Shown piece by piece: positions 1-8,938 of a stretch of 38,109 nucleotides of DNA. The notes under the pieces are model-generated. The model was not told where the DNA came from. It ran no database searches and saw only the letters and a program-made list of their open reading frames with translations. The stretch is from Mogibacterium sp. (GTDB lineage Bacteria; Bacillota; Clostridia; Peptostreptococcales; Anaerovoracaceae), in assembly GCA_017432075.1 (NCBI GenBank), contig JAFRJV010000022.1, forward strand, positions 1 to 38,109, in the 5' to 3' direction. Both the position numbers and the translations under genes were made by a program. Positions within the stretch are counted from its first letter, which is position 1, and each line of letters begins with the position of its first letter.

Positions 1-29
1 TCTTTCCTTGTTTGTGGTATTATTTAACT

Positions 30-1433
30 ATGAAGCAAGGTAATAATGCACATGCAGCAGATAACCCGCTGGGCAATGCTCCGCTGGCTCCTCTGATCGC
101 CAGGTTTTCTATCCCGGCTATTATTAGTATGCTTATAGGAGCAGCCTATAATGTTACTGACCAGATCTTCATTGGCCACGTTGTTGGAATGCTCGGAAAT
201 GCTGCTACCAATGTAGTTTTTCCGACTGTTACACTGACGACGGGGCTCAGCATGCTGTTCGGAATAGGAACGGCAGCTAATTTCAGCATCAGTCAAGGCG
301 CTGAGGAGATCGATGAAGCAAGAAAGTATGTACATACAGGACTGACAGGGGTCATCATCGCCGGTCTTGTCACAGGTGTACTGCTTTTTTTGATGAGGTA
401 TAAAGTTGTGGCAATCTGCGGAGCAGACCCGGAGGGGCTGGTATATGACTATGCTGTGGCATATCTTTCCATCACGACCATAGGGCTTCCTTTCCACATG
501 TTCTCGCATACTGCTTCCACGATCATAAGGGCCGACGGCAGCCCGGCCTATTCCATGATCTGCACGGTATCAGGTGCTGTCCTGAATGTGTTTCTTGACT
601 GGCTGTTCATGTTTCCGCTGGGTATGGGGCTTGCCGGAGCGGCTGTCGCTACTTCTTTATCACAGATGTTCAGCTGCCTGCTGGCAGTTCTCTATCTCCC
701 GCGATTCAGGGCTTTTGATATAAAAATAAGCGATATGAGGGTGAGCCTTCCGCATCTCAAAAGGAGCATGTCTGCAGGTATACCGAACTTCTGCAATCAC
801 ATGCTCATGATGTGCACGGCCATAGTTCTGAACAATGTGCTGTCATCTTACGGTGCTGCATCAGTATACGGACCGGACATCCCGCTGGCTGTAGCAGGCA
901 TCGCTCAGAAGACCAATATGATAATGGTGTCATTTGCAGTAGGACTTGCTCAGGGATGCCAGCCGATCTGGGGATTCAATCTCGGCGCTAAAAAATTCGA
1001 GCGTGTGAAAGGCGCTTACTGGAGAGCCTTTGGAGCAGCCTTTACGGTCGGAGTCCTGTTCTTCATAGCACTTCAGACATGCCCGAGACAGATAATCTCG
1101 ATATTCGGAACGGGTTCAGACCTGTACTTTGAGTTTGCAGAGAAATACCTGAAGATATATATGCTGCTGGTATTCTTCCAGAACATACAGCCTGTAACGA
1201 TCAACTACTTCTCGGCAACCGGTAATCACCGTCAGGGCCTGCTTGTGTCACTGTCAAGGCAGGGGCTGTTCCTGATCCCGCTGCTTCTGATCCTTCCGAA
1301 GTTCATGGGCATAAACGGCGTCCTCGCTGCCAGTCCGATAGCGGACACCCTGGCTTTCATCATGTCCGTGTCGATGGTGCTCCTAAGCTTCAGGAGACTG
1401 CACGAACTGACCCCGAAAGGCCATGATCACTGA
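30..1433 (+). CDS. MATE family multidrug/Na+-type efflux transporter
   Basis: This is a 467-residue polytopic inner-membrane protein of the MATE superfamily, which exports cationic drugs or metabolites in exchange for H+ or Na+. About twelve hydrophobic segments are arranged in two similar halves. The N-terminal half carries the usual family pattern 'FSIPAIISMLIGAAYNVTDQ' followed by IFIGH. The length matches the family norm of about 450 residues. I place the start at the ATG at 30. An in-frame TTG lies at 12, and the reading frame stays open to the window edge, so a slightly longer N-terminus cannot be excluded. No ribosome site is visible because the upstream sequence is missing. The gene ends before a strong hairpin terminator, so it is transcriptionally separate from the sensor-phosphatase gene downstream. 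The substrate is unknown. Confidence 0.9.
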   Translation: MKQGNNAHAADNPLGNAPLAPLIARFSIPAIISMLIGAAYNVTDQIFIGHVVGMLGNAATNVVFPTVTLTTGLSMLFGIGTAANFSISQGAEEIDEARKYVHTGLTGVIIAGLVTGVLLFLMRYKVVAICGADPEGLVYDYAVAYLSITTIGLPFHMFSHTASTIIRADGSPAYSMICTVSGAVLNVFLDWLFMFPLGMGLAGAAVATSLSQMFSCLLAVLYLPRFRAFDIKISDMRVSLPHLKRSMSAGIPNFCNHMLMMCTAIVLNNVLSSYGAASVYGPDIPLAVAGIAQKTNMIMVSFAVGLAQGCQPIWGFNLGAKKFERVKGAYWRAFGAAFTVGVLFFIALQTCPRQIISIFGTGSDLYFEFAEKYLKIYMLLVFFQNIQPVTINYFSATGNHRQGLLVSLSRQGLFLIPLLLILPKFMGINGVLAASPIADTLAFIMSVSMVLLSFRRLHELTPKGHDH

Positions 1434-1456
1434 TTAATAAAAGGAGATACAGACTA

Positions 1457-1486
1457 AGCCTCTGCTATACTGCAGGGGCTTTTTTT
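1457..1486 (+). terminator. Rho-independent terminator after the MATE gene
   Basis: A 9-bp stem, AGCCTCTGC paired with GCAGGGGCT (one G-U pair), encloses a 6-nt loop and is followed by a run of seven T. It closes the MATE transcript and isolates it from the gene at 1575. Confidence 0.85.
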
Positions 1487-1574
1487 AGTATAATTAACTA
1501 TGTATAGGCAGTATGCAGAACGAACTACAGAAGATAGTAATTAAAAAACAAAAACATGTAAGGAAAAAGCTTAA

Positions 1575-4500
1575 ATGAGTCTTCAATATAAATATTCAAA
1601 AGCAATAAAACGCTGCGAGAGGCTTTTGCTGAGCCTGGTTCTGGTGTTCCTTCTGTGCACACAGACAGTTTCAGCTGCGGATACAGATGCGACAGCACCA
1701 TCTGTTGATCCGGTCAGTAGAAGTGATAACTATTCTGCTGTTGTATATGATAATACCAATGGCCTCCCCGCTGCTGAAGCCAATGCGATCGTTCAGACTG
1801 CTGAAGGCTTTATCTGGATAGGCTGTTATGCGGGACTCGTACGATATGACGGCACTACATTTGAACGTCTGGATTCCACAAATGGAGTCAACAGCATATC
1901 CAGCCTGTATGTAGACAAACAGAACAGGCTCTGGATCGGCACAAATGACAATGGCGTGGCGATCATGGAGAACGGGGAATTCCGCTTCTGGGACGAAAAA
2001 GACGGACTTGGGTCTTCAAAGATAAACGATATTGAGGGCGATGAGGATGGCTGTGTCTATGTAGGAACTACTGCAGGCATTTCAATGTTCAAATCCGATC
2101 TCGAAATGGTTTCTCTGAAAGACGAAAGAATAGATGATGTGTACGTTGAAAGTATGATTTCCGGAAAGGATGGGCTGATTTACGGCACTTCACATGATGG
2201 CAATGTGTTTATTCTGCGTGACGGCAATCTCGTAAATTATTATGAGAAAAATGAGACCATGCGTCCTATAACCTGTGTGTATCCGGACCCTAAAAAACCG
2301 GGATGGGTATACTACGGAACAGAAGACGAAGGGATCTTTCACGGTAATCTTAAAAGCGGCTTCGAAACTGCGGAGCATATTGACATCTCTCCGCTTATTG
2401 GCGTTTTTGACATAAGGCAGATAGGTGATTACATCTGGATATGTTCGCGCAGCGGAATAGGCGCGATAGGCGAAGACGGGTTCCACTCCCTGGACTATCT
2501 GCCTCTTAACAATTCGGTGGACCATATAATGATGGATTATGAGGGCAATCTGTGGTTCACATCAACGCGTCAGGGTGTAATGAAACTGGTATCCAACCGG
2601 TTCTCGGATGTCTTTGCTCGCTACGGCCTCGAGAAAAGAGTCATTAATACCACCTGCATACTTGACGGACAGCTGTTCATGGGCTCAGACAACGGCCTTA
2701 TAGTTACGGATGAAAAAGGCGTGGTAGGATCCATCCCGCTGACTTCAGTAAAGAAAGCAGACGGAGGAGCTCTTGAAGAGGATCAGAATGGCTCTGATCT
2801 CATTGAAATGCTTGATGGCATCCGTATACGCTCAATAATACGTGACAGCCGTGACCGCCTCTGGATCTCGACGTGGAAATCTATTGGCCTTCTTCGTTAT
2901 GACCACGGAGAACTCACTGTATTTGATGAGACCGATGGCCTTCTGTCAGACAGCATACGAGCAGTATATGAAACAAAAGACGGGAGGTTCCTTGTTGCGA
3001 TCACAGGAGGACTGAACGTCATAAAAGACGATAAAGTCGTTATGACCTGTGATAAGGACAGTGGCATAGTCAATAATGAGACGCTGAACGTCTGCGAGGC
3101 GCCGAACGGGGACGTGCTGGTCGGATCGAACGGAGATGGTATTTACGTTGTAAACAACGAAGGCGTAAAAAATATCGGCAGGGATGCAGGGCTGACTTCC
3201 GGCGTCATAATGCGGATCAAATATGACGAAGAAAACAGGATCTTCTGGCTGGTGACAGGCAACTCACTTGCCTATATGACAGAAGATTATAAAGTGAAAA
3301 ATATAAGCAAATTTCCGTATCCGGACAACCTCGACATAGTTAAAAACAGTAAGGGAGATATGTGGATACTCAGCAGTGACGGTATCTATATTGCTCCTGC
3401 TAAAGACCTGATAGCAAATAAGGCTACAGATCCTGTCCACTATGGAATAGCTAATGGGATCCCATGCATAACCACAAGCAATCCGTATAATTATCTGACG
3501 GAGAATGGGGATCTTTACATTTCAGGCAGATCAGGCGTGGTAAATGTAAATATTGAAGAATCGCTGGAAGATATCAAAGAAATAAAGATGTCGGTCCCGT
3601 ATGTCAAAGCGGATAGCAAATTTATATATCCGGACGAAAAAGGCTATATCCGGATCCCTGCGAGGACAAAGAAACTGGCAGTTTACGCACATGTTTTTAA
3701 CTATTCGTTGACTGATCCTACGGTATCATTCATGCTGAGGGGCTTCGAAAGGAAACCGTCGACTCTTAAACGCAGTGATCTGGGTCCGATATACTACACA
3801 AATCTGAAGGGCGGAACGTACAGATTCGACATGCAGATAATGGATGCTTTGGGCAGGAACAGCAAGACGATGACTGCTACTATCATCAAAGCAAGAGCTT
3901 TCTACGAGCAGGCGTGGTTCTTTGTGCTTGCCATGACAGCCTTTGTAATAGGGGCCCTTGCTTTGCTGCAGCTGTATGTAAGCAATAAGATGAAAAAAGT
4001 TGAGAAACAACATCGCGAGAAAGCTGAGCGCGAACGTATCTCCAATGACCTGCACATGGCAAATCAGATCCAGACAAGCGTGCTTCCGCATGAATTTCCT
4101 CCTTTCCCTGACAGGAAAGAATTTGAGCTGTACGCCATGATGGTTCCTGCCAGAGAGGTCGGAGGTGACTTCTACGATTTCTTCTTTATCGATGATGACC
4201 ACCTGTGTCTGGTAATGGCGGATGTGAGCGGTAAGGGAATACCTGCAGCCCTCTTCATGATGAACACCAAGGTCATTCTGAAGTCGTATGCTATGGGAGG
4301 AAATACTCCTTCTGAGGTTCTTGAGAAAACCAACACGGAGATATGCTCCAACAATCAAATGGAGATGTTCGTGACCGTATGGCTGGGCATCGTTGAGCTG
4401 TCGACAGGAAATATCGTGGCATCCAATGCAGGTCATGAGTATCCTGCTATCGGATACGCCGATGGTGAATTCGAACTTATAAAGGACAAGCATGGGTTCG

Positions 4501-4787
4501 TACTTGGCGGTATGGATGGCATGAAGTATAAGGACTATGAGCTGCAGCTGGAGAAAGGGGACAAGCTCTTCTTATACACGGACGGTGTACCTGAAGCGAC
4601 AAATGTTGAGGGCGAAATGTTCGGCACGGACCGCATGCTTGAGGCCCTGAACGCAGACGGGTATGCTCCGGTAGAGGAGCTGCTGAGAAATGTCCGCAGT
4701 GCCGTGTCCGGGTTTACTCCGGGTGCGGAACAGTTCGACGATATGACCATGCTGTCATTCGAATATACAGGCAGAGAAACAGATTAA
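1575..4787 (+). CDS. Beta-propeller sensor with cytoplasmic SpoIIE/PP2C-type serine phosphatase
   Basis: This is a 1070-residue transmembrane signalling protein. Residues 1-35 form a signal peptide ending in VSAA. Residues of about 50-690 carry many propeller repeats of the two-component-regulator type (patterns such as 'GFIWIGCYAGLVRYDG' and 'NRLWIGTNDNGVAI'), which should form extracytoplasmic propellers. A Y_Y_Y-like domain follows, then one membrane helix at about 779-803 and a short charged linker. The C-terminus (about 815-1066) is a SpoIIE/RsbU phosphatase domain with metal-binding acidic residues in GGDFYDF (D865), MADVSGKG (D883) and FDDMTML (D1055, D1056). Histidine-kinase domains usually sit behind such propellers, and here a phosphatase replaces one. 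The family dephosphorylates STAS-domain anti-anti-sigma proteins, but none is visible here. Fourteen bases separate it from the kinase gene, so they are probably cotranscribed. The ligand is unknown. Confidence 0.9.
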   Translation: MSLQYKYSKAIKRCERLLLSLVLVFLLCTQTVSAADTDATAPSVDPVSRSDNYSAVVYDNTNGLPAAEANAIVQTAEGFIWIGCYAGLVRYDGTTFERLDSTNGVNSISSLYVDKQNRLWIGTNDNGVAIMENGEFRFWDEKDGLGSSKINDIEGDEDGCVYVGTTAGISMFKSDLEMVSLKDERIDDVYVESMISGKDGLIYGTSHDGNVFILRDGNLVNYYEKNETMRPITCVYPDPKKPGWVYYGTEDEGIFHGNLKSGFETAEHIDISPLIGVFDIRQIGDYIWICSRSGIGAIGEDGFHSLDYLPLNNSVDHIMMDYEGNLWFTSTRQGVMKLVSNRFSDVFARYGLEKRVINTTCILDGQLFMGSDNGLIVTDEKGVVGSIPLTSVKKADGGALEEDQNGSDLIEMLDGIRIRSIIRDSRDRLWISTWKSIGLLRYDHGELTVFDETDGLLSDSIRAVYETKDGRFLVAITGGLNVIKDDKVVMTCDKDSGIVNNETLNVCEAPNGDVLVGSNGDGIYVVNNEGVKNIGRDAGLTSGVIMRIKYDEENRIFWLVTGNSLAYMTEDYKVKNISKFPYPDNLDIVKNSKGDMWILSSDGIYIAPAKDLIANKATDPVHYGIANGIPCITTSNPYNYLTENGDLYISGRSGVVNVNIEESLEDIKEIKMSVPYVKADSKFIYPDEKGYIRIPARTKKLAVYAHVFNYSLTDPTVSFMLRGFERKPSTLKRSDLGPIYYTNLKGGTYRFDMQIMDALGRNSKTMTATIIKARAFYEQAWFFVLAMTAFVIGALALLQLYVSNKMKKVEKQHREKAERERISNDLHMANQIQTSVLPHEFPPFPDRKEFELYAMMVPAREVGGDFYDFFFIDDDHLCLVMADVSGKGIPAALFMMNTKVILKSYAMGGNTPSEVLEKTNTEICSNNQMEMFVTVWLGIVELSTGNIVASNAGHEYPAIGYADGEFELIKDKHGFVLGGMDGMKYKDYELQLEKGDKLFLYTDGVPEATNVEGEMFGTDRMLEALNADGYAPVEELLRNVRSAVSGFTPGAEQFDDMTMLSFEYTGRETD

Positions 4788-4801
4788 AAACAGGAGAGAA
4801 C

Positions 4802-6391
4802 ATGGCGTTTATTCTGACATATGACATCGGGACGACCGGAGTAAAAACCTGTCTCTTTGAGGTGGGTAAGACGATCAGACTGATCGACTCCACTTCGGCG
4901 GGGTATCCTTTGTATATCCTTGAAGGCGGCGGTGCAGAGCAGGATGGAGATGACTGGTGGAACGGCATGGCTGTCAGCACTGATGAGCTGTTCAGGAAAG
5001 TGGATGTTACACCGGATCAGATCGAAGGCATATCTTTCTGCTCGCAGATGCAGGGCCTCGTTATAGTTGATAAGACCGGCGAGCCGATCCACAGGCCAAT
5101 GAGTTATATGGATCAGCGCGCAAAAGAAGAGCTTAAGAAGGGCATTGCATACGGTATACAGATCGCGGGCGCCAATTTGTTCAAACTGATCCCGAGTCTG
5201 AGGATCACAGGTGCTGTGACCAGTTCGGTCAAGGACCCTGTCTGGAAATACAAATGGCTGGAGAATCACGAGCCGCGCTTTAAAGATGCTTACAGATGGC
5301 TCGACGTTAAGGATTACCTTATCAGCCGCTGCACAGGCGAGTTCACCATGACTGAGGACTCGGCTTTCGGAACGCTTATATACGACACGCGTCCTGACGG
5401 TAAGTGCTGGAGCGAAGAACTGTGTGAGATGTTCGGCATCAACATGGATCTTCTGCCGAGGATCATCAAATCCACTGACAAAGTCGGCGGACTGACGGAA
5501 AAGGCAGCTTCAGAGCTTGGATTAAAAGCGGGAACCCCTGTATTCGGAGGCGGCGGAGACTTATCGCTGATCGGTATAGGTGCCGGCAGCGTTGAGGTCG
5601 GCGATACACATATCTACAGCGGTACCTCAGGCTGGGTATCAACAGTTACAAAAAGGCAGGTAGTCGATGTCACTTCAATGATCGCTTCTGTGACCGGCGC
5701 TCAGGAAGGAAAATATAACTATTTTGCTGAAATGGAGACCGCGGGCAAGTGCCTTGAATGGGTGAGAGATCACCTGGCACTTGACGAGATCGGTGTTTAC
5801 ATAAAGAAAGAGGGCATTCCATCAGACTACGAACAGCGAAATACGAGCCTGTTCTCATATCTCAACGAGGTTGTTAAGGATGTGGAGCCGGGTTCAGGCG
5901 GAGTTATTTTCACTCCATGGCTGCACGGCAACAGATGTCCTTTCGAAGATCCGAACGCGACCGGCATGTTCTTCGGGCTGGGACTTGAGACAGGCAAGAC
6001 CGAGATGATACATGCCGTGCTTGAGGGCGTATTTTACCATCTCAGATGGATGCTTGAATGCCAGGGACGGCTTGTAAAGACCTCTGATCCTATAAGGTTT
6101 GTCGGGGGCGGGGCTCTTTCACCGGTATCATGTCAGATGCTCGCGGATATCACGGGCAGGACCATAGAGACCGTTCCTTCACCTCAGAACGTTGGAGCAG
6201 TCGGAGCTGCTGCAGTGGTTGCAGTCGGACTCGGACTTGTCTCTGACCTTGAATGCACCAAACAGTTCATTCCGGTCGCTGCAACATATAAGCCGGATAT
6301 GAAAAAACACGCAAAGTATAAACCGTATTACAAGACTTTCAGGAAACTGTATGCTGCTAATAAGAGCCTTTTCAAGGCAGTATCCAAGTAG
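4802..6391 (+). CDS. FGGY-family carbohydrate kinase, xylulokinase-like
   Basis: This is a 529-residue cytoplasmic sugar kinase of the FGGY family, which phosphorylates a sugar or polyol with ATP. The N-terminal phosphate-binding motif is DIGTTGVKT. It is followed by the AEQDGDDWW segment, the MSYMDQRA substrate-loop region and the GGGDLSLIGIGAG motif in the second actin-like domain. The C-terminal FGGY signature region reads 'FVGGGALSPVSCQMLADITG'. The order and length fit xylulokinases, but FGGY specificity is hard to read and no xylose isomerase or pentose transporter is nearby. An AGGAGAG ribosome site lies 5-6 bases before the ATG. It sits 14 bases behind the sensor-phosphatase and 14 bases before the membrane-protein gene, which implies one operon. 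I am sure of the family but not of the sugar. Confidence 0.88.
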   Translation: MAFILTYDIGTTGVKTCLFEVGKTIRLIDSTSAGYPLYILEGGGAEQDGDDWWNGMAVSTDELFRKVDVTPDQIEGISFCSQMQGLVIVDKTGEPIHRPMSYMDQRAKEELKKGIAYGIQIAGANLFKLIPSLRITGAVTSSVKDPVWKYKWLENHEPRFKDAYRWLDVKDYLISRCTGEFTMTEDSAFGTLIYDTRPDGKCWSEELCEMFGINMDLLPRIIKSTDKVGGLTEKAASELGLKAGTPVFGGGGDLSLIGIGAGSVEVGDTHIYSGTSGWVSTVTKRQVVDVTSMIASVTGAQEGKYNYFAEMETAGKCLEWVRDHLALDEIGVYIKKEGIPSDYEQRNTSLFSYLNEVVKDVEPGSGGVIFTPWLHGNRCPFEDPNATGMFFGLGLETGKTEMIHAVLEGVFYHLRWMLECQGRLVKTSDPIRFVGGGALSPVSCQMLADITGRTIETVPSPQNVGAVGAAAVVAVGLGLVSDLECTKQFIPVAATYKPDMKKHAKYKPYYKTFRKLYAANKSLFKAVSK

Positions 6392-6405
6392 AAAGGGGGC
6401 TGTGT

Positions 6406-7077
6406 ATGCATTTTGTGTTCTGGGGAGACGGGTCCCAGGCTGCGATGGACCTTGTAAAAGCCATACAGGTACGCAGTACTGACAACTTCAACTGGACCTT
6501 CATTTTCATTCTGGCAGTCGTATTTTACGTATACTGGACTGAGTTCCATAATAAGAAATACGACATGATATACGCCGGGTTTGCTCTTTACGGAGTCCAC
6601 TGGTTCTATGAGATATGTAATGCGATAATAGGGCATGTGACAGGATACCCGCTATGGTCGGTCAGCAATGAGTCCACGACGTTCATACTGCTGATCGGAG
6701 TCTGCTGGGAACTGTCCATGATGTTCTCACTGGCAGGAATGATCTCACTCAAGATGCTGCCGGAAGACCGCAGCACAAGATATTTTGCCAGAAACGGTAA
6801 AAAAGGCATCGACTGCAAGCTTGCCGGAGCGCTGAGCATGGCGCTGCTGTTCGCTCTCTTCGAGTCGTTCCTTGCAGGAACATCAAACCATTCCTTCATC
6901 TGGGTATACAGATGGTGGGGTGTGCTTCCGGTATTCATAACTACGTATATACCGTTTTTCCTGGCTGCAAACTATGTTCCTGACATGGCTCCCGCAAAAA
7001 GAAAAAGATTCCTCATCGGAGTATGGGGAATCGATGCACTGCTTCTTATCATACTGATACCGGCAGGCGTGATTTAG
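6406..7077 (+). CDS. Six-helix integral membrane protein of unknown function
   Basis: I do not recognise this 223-residue protein. It has about six hydrophobic segments, centred near residues 35, 65, 100, 140, 170 and 210, joined by short charged loops, and no signal peptide. A conspicuous Trp/Tyr/His-rich stretch, 'YGVHWFYEICNAIIGHVTGY', lies in the second helix region. A GAAAGGGGGC ribosome site precedes the ATG at good spacing. It is the last gene of the probable operon with the sensor-phosphatase and FGGY kinase, so it may work in the same signalling or sugar process. Its stop lies only 9 bp from the stop of the convergent MATE-ATPase gene, leaving no room for an ordinary terminator. No function is assigned. 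Confidence 0.75.
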   Translation: MHFVFWGDGSQAAMDLVKAIQVRSTDNFNWTFIFILAVVFYVYWTEFHNKKYDMIYAGFALYGVHWFYEICNAIIGHVTGYPLWSVSNESTTFILLIGVCWELSMMFSLAGMISLKMLPEDRSTRYFARNGKKGIDCKLAGALSMALLFALFESFLAGTSNHSFIWVYRWWGVLPVFITTYIPFFLAANYVPDMAPAKRKRFLIGVWGIDALLLIILIPAGVI

Positions 7078-7086
7078 GAACCGTGT

Positions 7087-8832
7087 CTAAATACGTATCG
7101 TAAGTACATTAAGACCGAAAAGGTTCTGATATTTAATGTTTTTCGCGATTGAATAGATCATGCGTATCCCGATGTTGGACGCCTCATCAACGCCTTCGGT
7201 AAGATGGTTGCGTTCCTCAGGATTGAACGGAACACAGTCGTCTTTGATGCGCAGAATAACCTCATCGTCTTTACAGACCACTCTGACATCGACAGAGTGG
7301 TCTTTTTTATCTTTTGTAAAACCGTGGTCTATAACATTGACCACCATTTCCTCCGCGGCCAGACCTCCGTAGTATGATCTGCGCCTGTCTATACCTTTGC
7401 TCAGGCAGAACTCCTGGACATGCAGAGATATGCTGACAGCTTCGTCAATGTTCCTGACTGAGATCTCTGTATATTCATCTTCGCATGCTCCGAAACTGTC
7501 CGGTATCACCATCAGCTCATCCATGTTGCGCGGGAAGTGGCCGTTCATTTTCGTTGCATAAATGATTATGATCAGGATCGACACGATACCGTTGATGACA
7601 TTGGCGATGTAGATGCTGTTCATGCCGATGAAAGGAATCAGTATGGCTGTCGCTGCACTTACAGAAATGACTCCGTCAAAAATCGTCAGTATGTGTACGA
7701 AGCGCTGCTTGCCCGCAGCCTGCGCATAGCTTGTGTAGGCCATGCATATGATGCCCAGAACTGGGCAGAGCGGCAATATGCGAAGCCCCCAGACAGTCAT
7801 CATATAGACCGGATCTGAAGGGTCCTTATAGAAGATATGGGTCAAAGGCTGAGCGCATATTATTATGAGAGCGCTTATAACGCACATGACAGGGGTGTAG
7901 CGTCTGATGTTGACCCTCATGACTTCGGCAAGTGAATGTCTGTCTTCTTCTCCAAGGCTGACACTGAACAACATGCGTGAGACTGCCTGCATTCCTGCGG
8001 GGACGGCCCAGAAGAGAGACATCAGGTTATTAGCCGTTGCAAAGGCCGAGATGGCAACGGTGCCGACATAGGCGGTCAGAAGAGCGTTGACCGCAAGGCC
8101 GCGGAATGTCTGATATCCGTTCACCAGAGCACCCGGGAGACCTATCCGGATCAGCGATCTGATTTCGCCGGGAGCAGGCTTTTTCAGAGTGAAACGAAGC
8201 TGGGATCTTCCGCTGACAAAAACCCATGCTTCAACTGTCAGGAACACCCACATGCCGACAGATGAAGCCAGAGCCAGACCGAAAGCCTGCAGATTCATCA
8301 CGCCGACAAAGAGGTAGTTCAGGACCAGATTCACTGCGATGTATACTGCTACGGCAAGCTGTGTGATGCGCCCTTTGTTTTCGACGAAGAGGAACGATGC
8401 ATACTGGTTGCTGAGAATCAGCGGAATTATGCCTATGGACTGACCTATCATGTACTGATTGAGAAGCGGACGCACGGCCGCATCGGATGTAAGGAAGCCT
8501 GTCAGATCGAAAACAGCGAGCAGAAGTACGATCACGGTGAAAAGAATACCAGCGAGGGTCGATATAATCAGGTCGAGTGAGTAGGTTCCATGAAGTTTCT
8601 CCTGATCGTTTTTTCCAAGGTATTCTCCGCACAGTATTGCAGAGCCCCCTACAAAAAGCTGTGATACTGCGCAGAAGAAGGTGTTGAGAGGTCCGTAAAG
8701 ACCAACCGCACCCATCGCTTCGGTGCCGACAAAGTTGCTGGCAAAATAACTTGATACAAGCATATTGATCGTGCTTGTCGCCATAAGAATGATTTGTACC
8801 GGCAGCAGTCGGAACATCAGCTTCCTGATCAT
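7087..8832 (-). CDS. MATE family transporter fused to a C-terminal RsbW-like ATPase domain
   Basis: This is a 581-residue fusion protein. Residues 1 to about 440 form a complete twelve-helix MATE transporter. Residues of about 450-581 form a GHKL ATP-binding domain of the anti-sigma-factor type (HATPase_c_2). The N-box is EEMVVNVIDHG with Asn499. The G1-box is IKDDCVPFNP, where Cys takes the place of the usual glycine, and the G2-like segment is SNIGIRMIYS. RsbW-type domains bind ATP and phosphorylate STAS proteins or sequester sigma factors, so transport could be tied to a signalling circuit. That is inference. The propeller-SpoIIE phosphatase encoded 2.3 kb away would be the opposing activity. 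A GGAAGAG ribosome site precedes the ATG. The gene is divergent from the GH5 gene and convergent with the six-helix membrane-protein gene. Confidence 0.9.
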   Translation of the reverse strand: MIRKLMFRLLPVQIILMATSTINMLVSSYFASNFVGTEAMGAVGLYGPLNTFFCAVSQLFVGGSAILCGEYLGKNDQEKLHGTYSLDLIISTLAGILFTVIVLLLAVFDLTGFLTSDAAVRPLLNQYMIGQSIGIIPLILSNQYASFLFVENKGRITQLAVAVYIAVNLVLNYLFVGVMNLQAFGLALASSVGMWVFLTVEAWVFVSGRSQLRFTLKKPAPGEIRSLIRIGLPGALVNGYQTFRGLAVNALLTAYVGTVAISAFATANNLMSLFWAVPAGMQAVSRMLFSVSLGEEDRHSLAEVMRVNIRRYTPVMCVISALIIICAQPLTHIFYKDPSDPVYMMTVWGLRILPLCPVLGIICMAYTSYAQAAGKQRFVHILTIFDGVISVSAATAILIPFIGMNSIYIANVINGIVSILIIIIYATKMNGHFPRNMDELMVIPDSFGACEDEYTEISVRNIDEAVSISLHVQEFCLSKGIDRRRSYYGGLAAEEMVVNVIDHGFTKDKKDHSVDVRVVCKDDEVILRIKDDCVPFNPEERNHLTEGVDEASNIGIRMIYSIAKNIKYQNLFGLNVLTIRI

Positions 8833-8858
8833 CGTTAATATCTCTTCCTTTTTCAGCG

Positions 8859-8888
8859 TTGTGATGGCTTTTAATTAACGAATAATAT
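8859..8888 (+). promoter_or_regulatory. Possible sigma-A promoter for the GH5 gene
   Basis: TTGTGA (8859-8864) and TAATAT (8883-8888) are separated by 18 bp in the AT-rich 106-bp gap between two divergent genes. Both boxes are imperfect. No LacI-type operator like those at 12.4-12.6 kb is visible here. Confidence 0.35.
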
Positions 8889-8938
8889 ATCATAAAGACA
8901 GTAAATACGCTATTTTGGGACGCGAAAGGGGATCGGAA

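Noticed and set aside
1481-1574. Promoter at TATAAT 1489-1494 for the sensor-phosphatase gene
   Set aside because: The -10 box is consensus, but it overlaps the T-tract of the terminator and no acceptable -35 box is at 16-18 bp.
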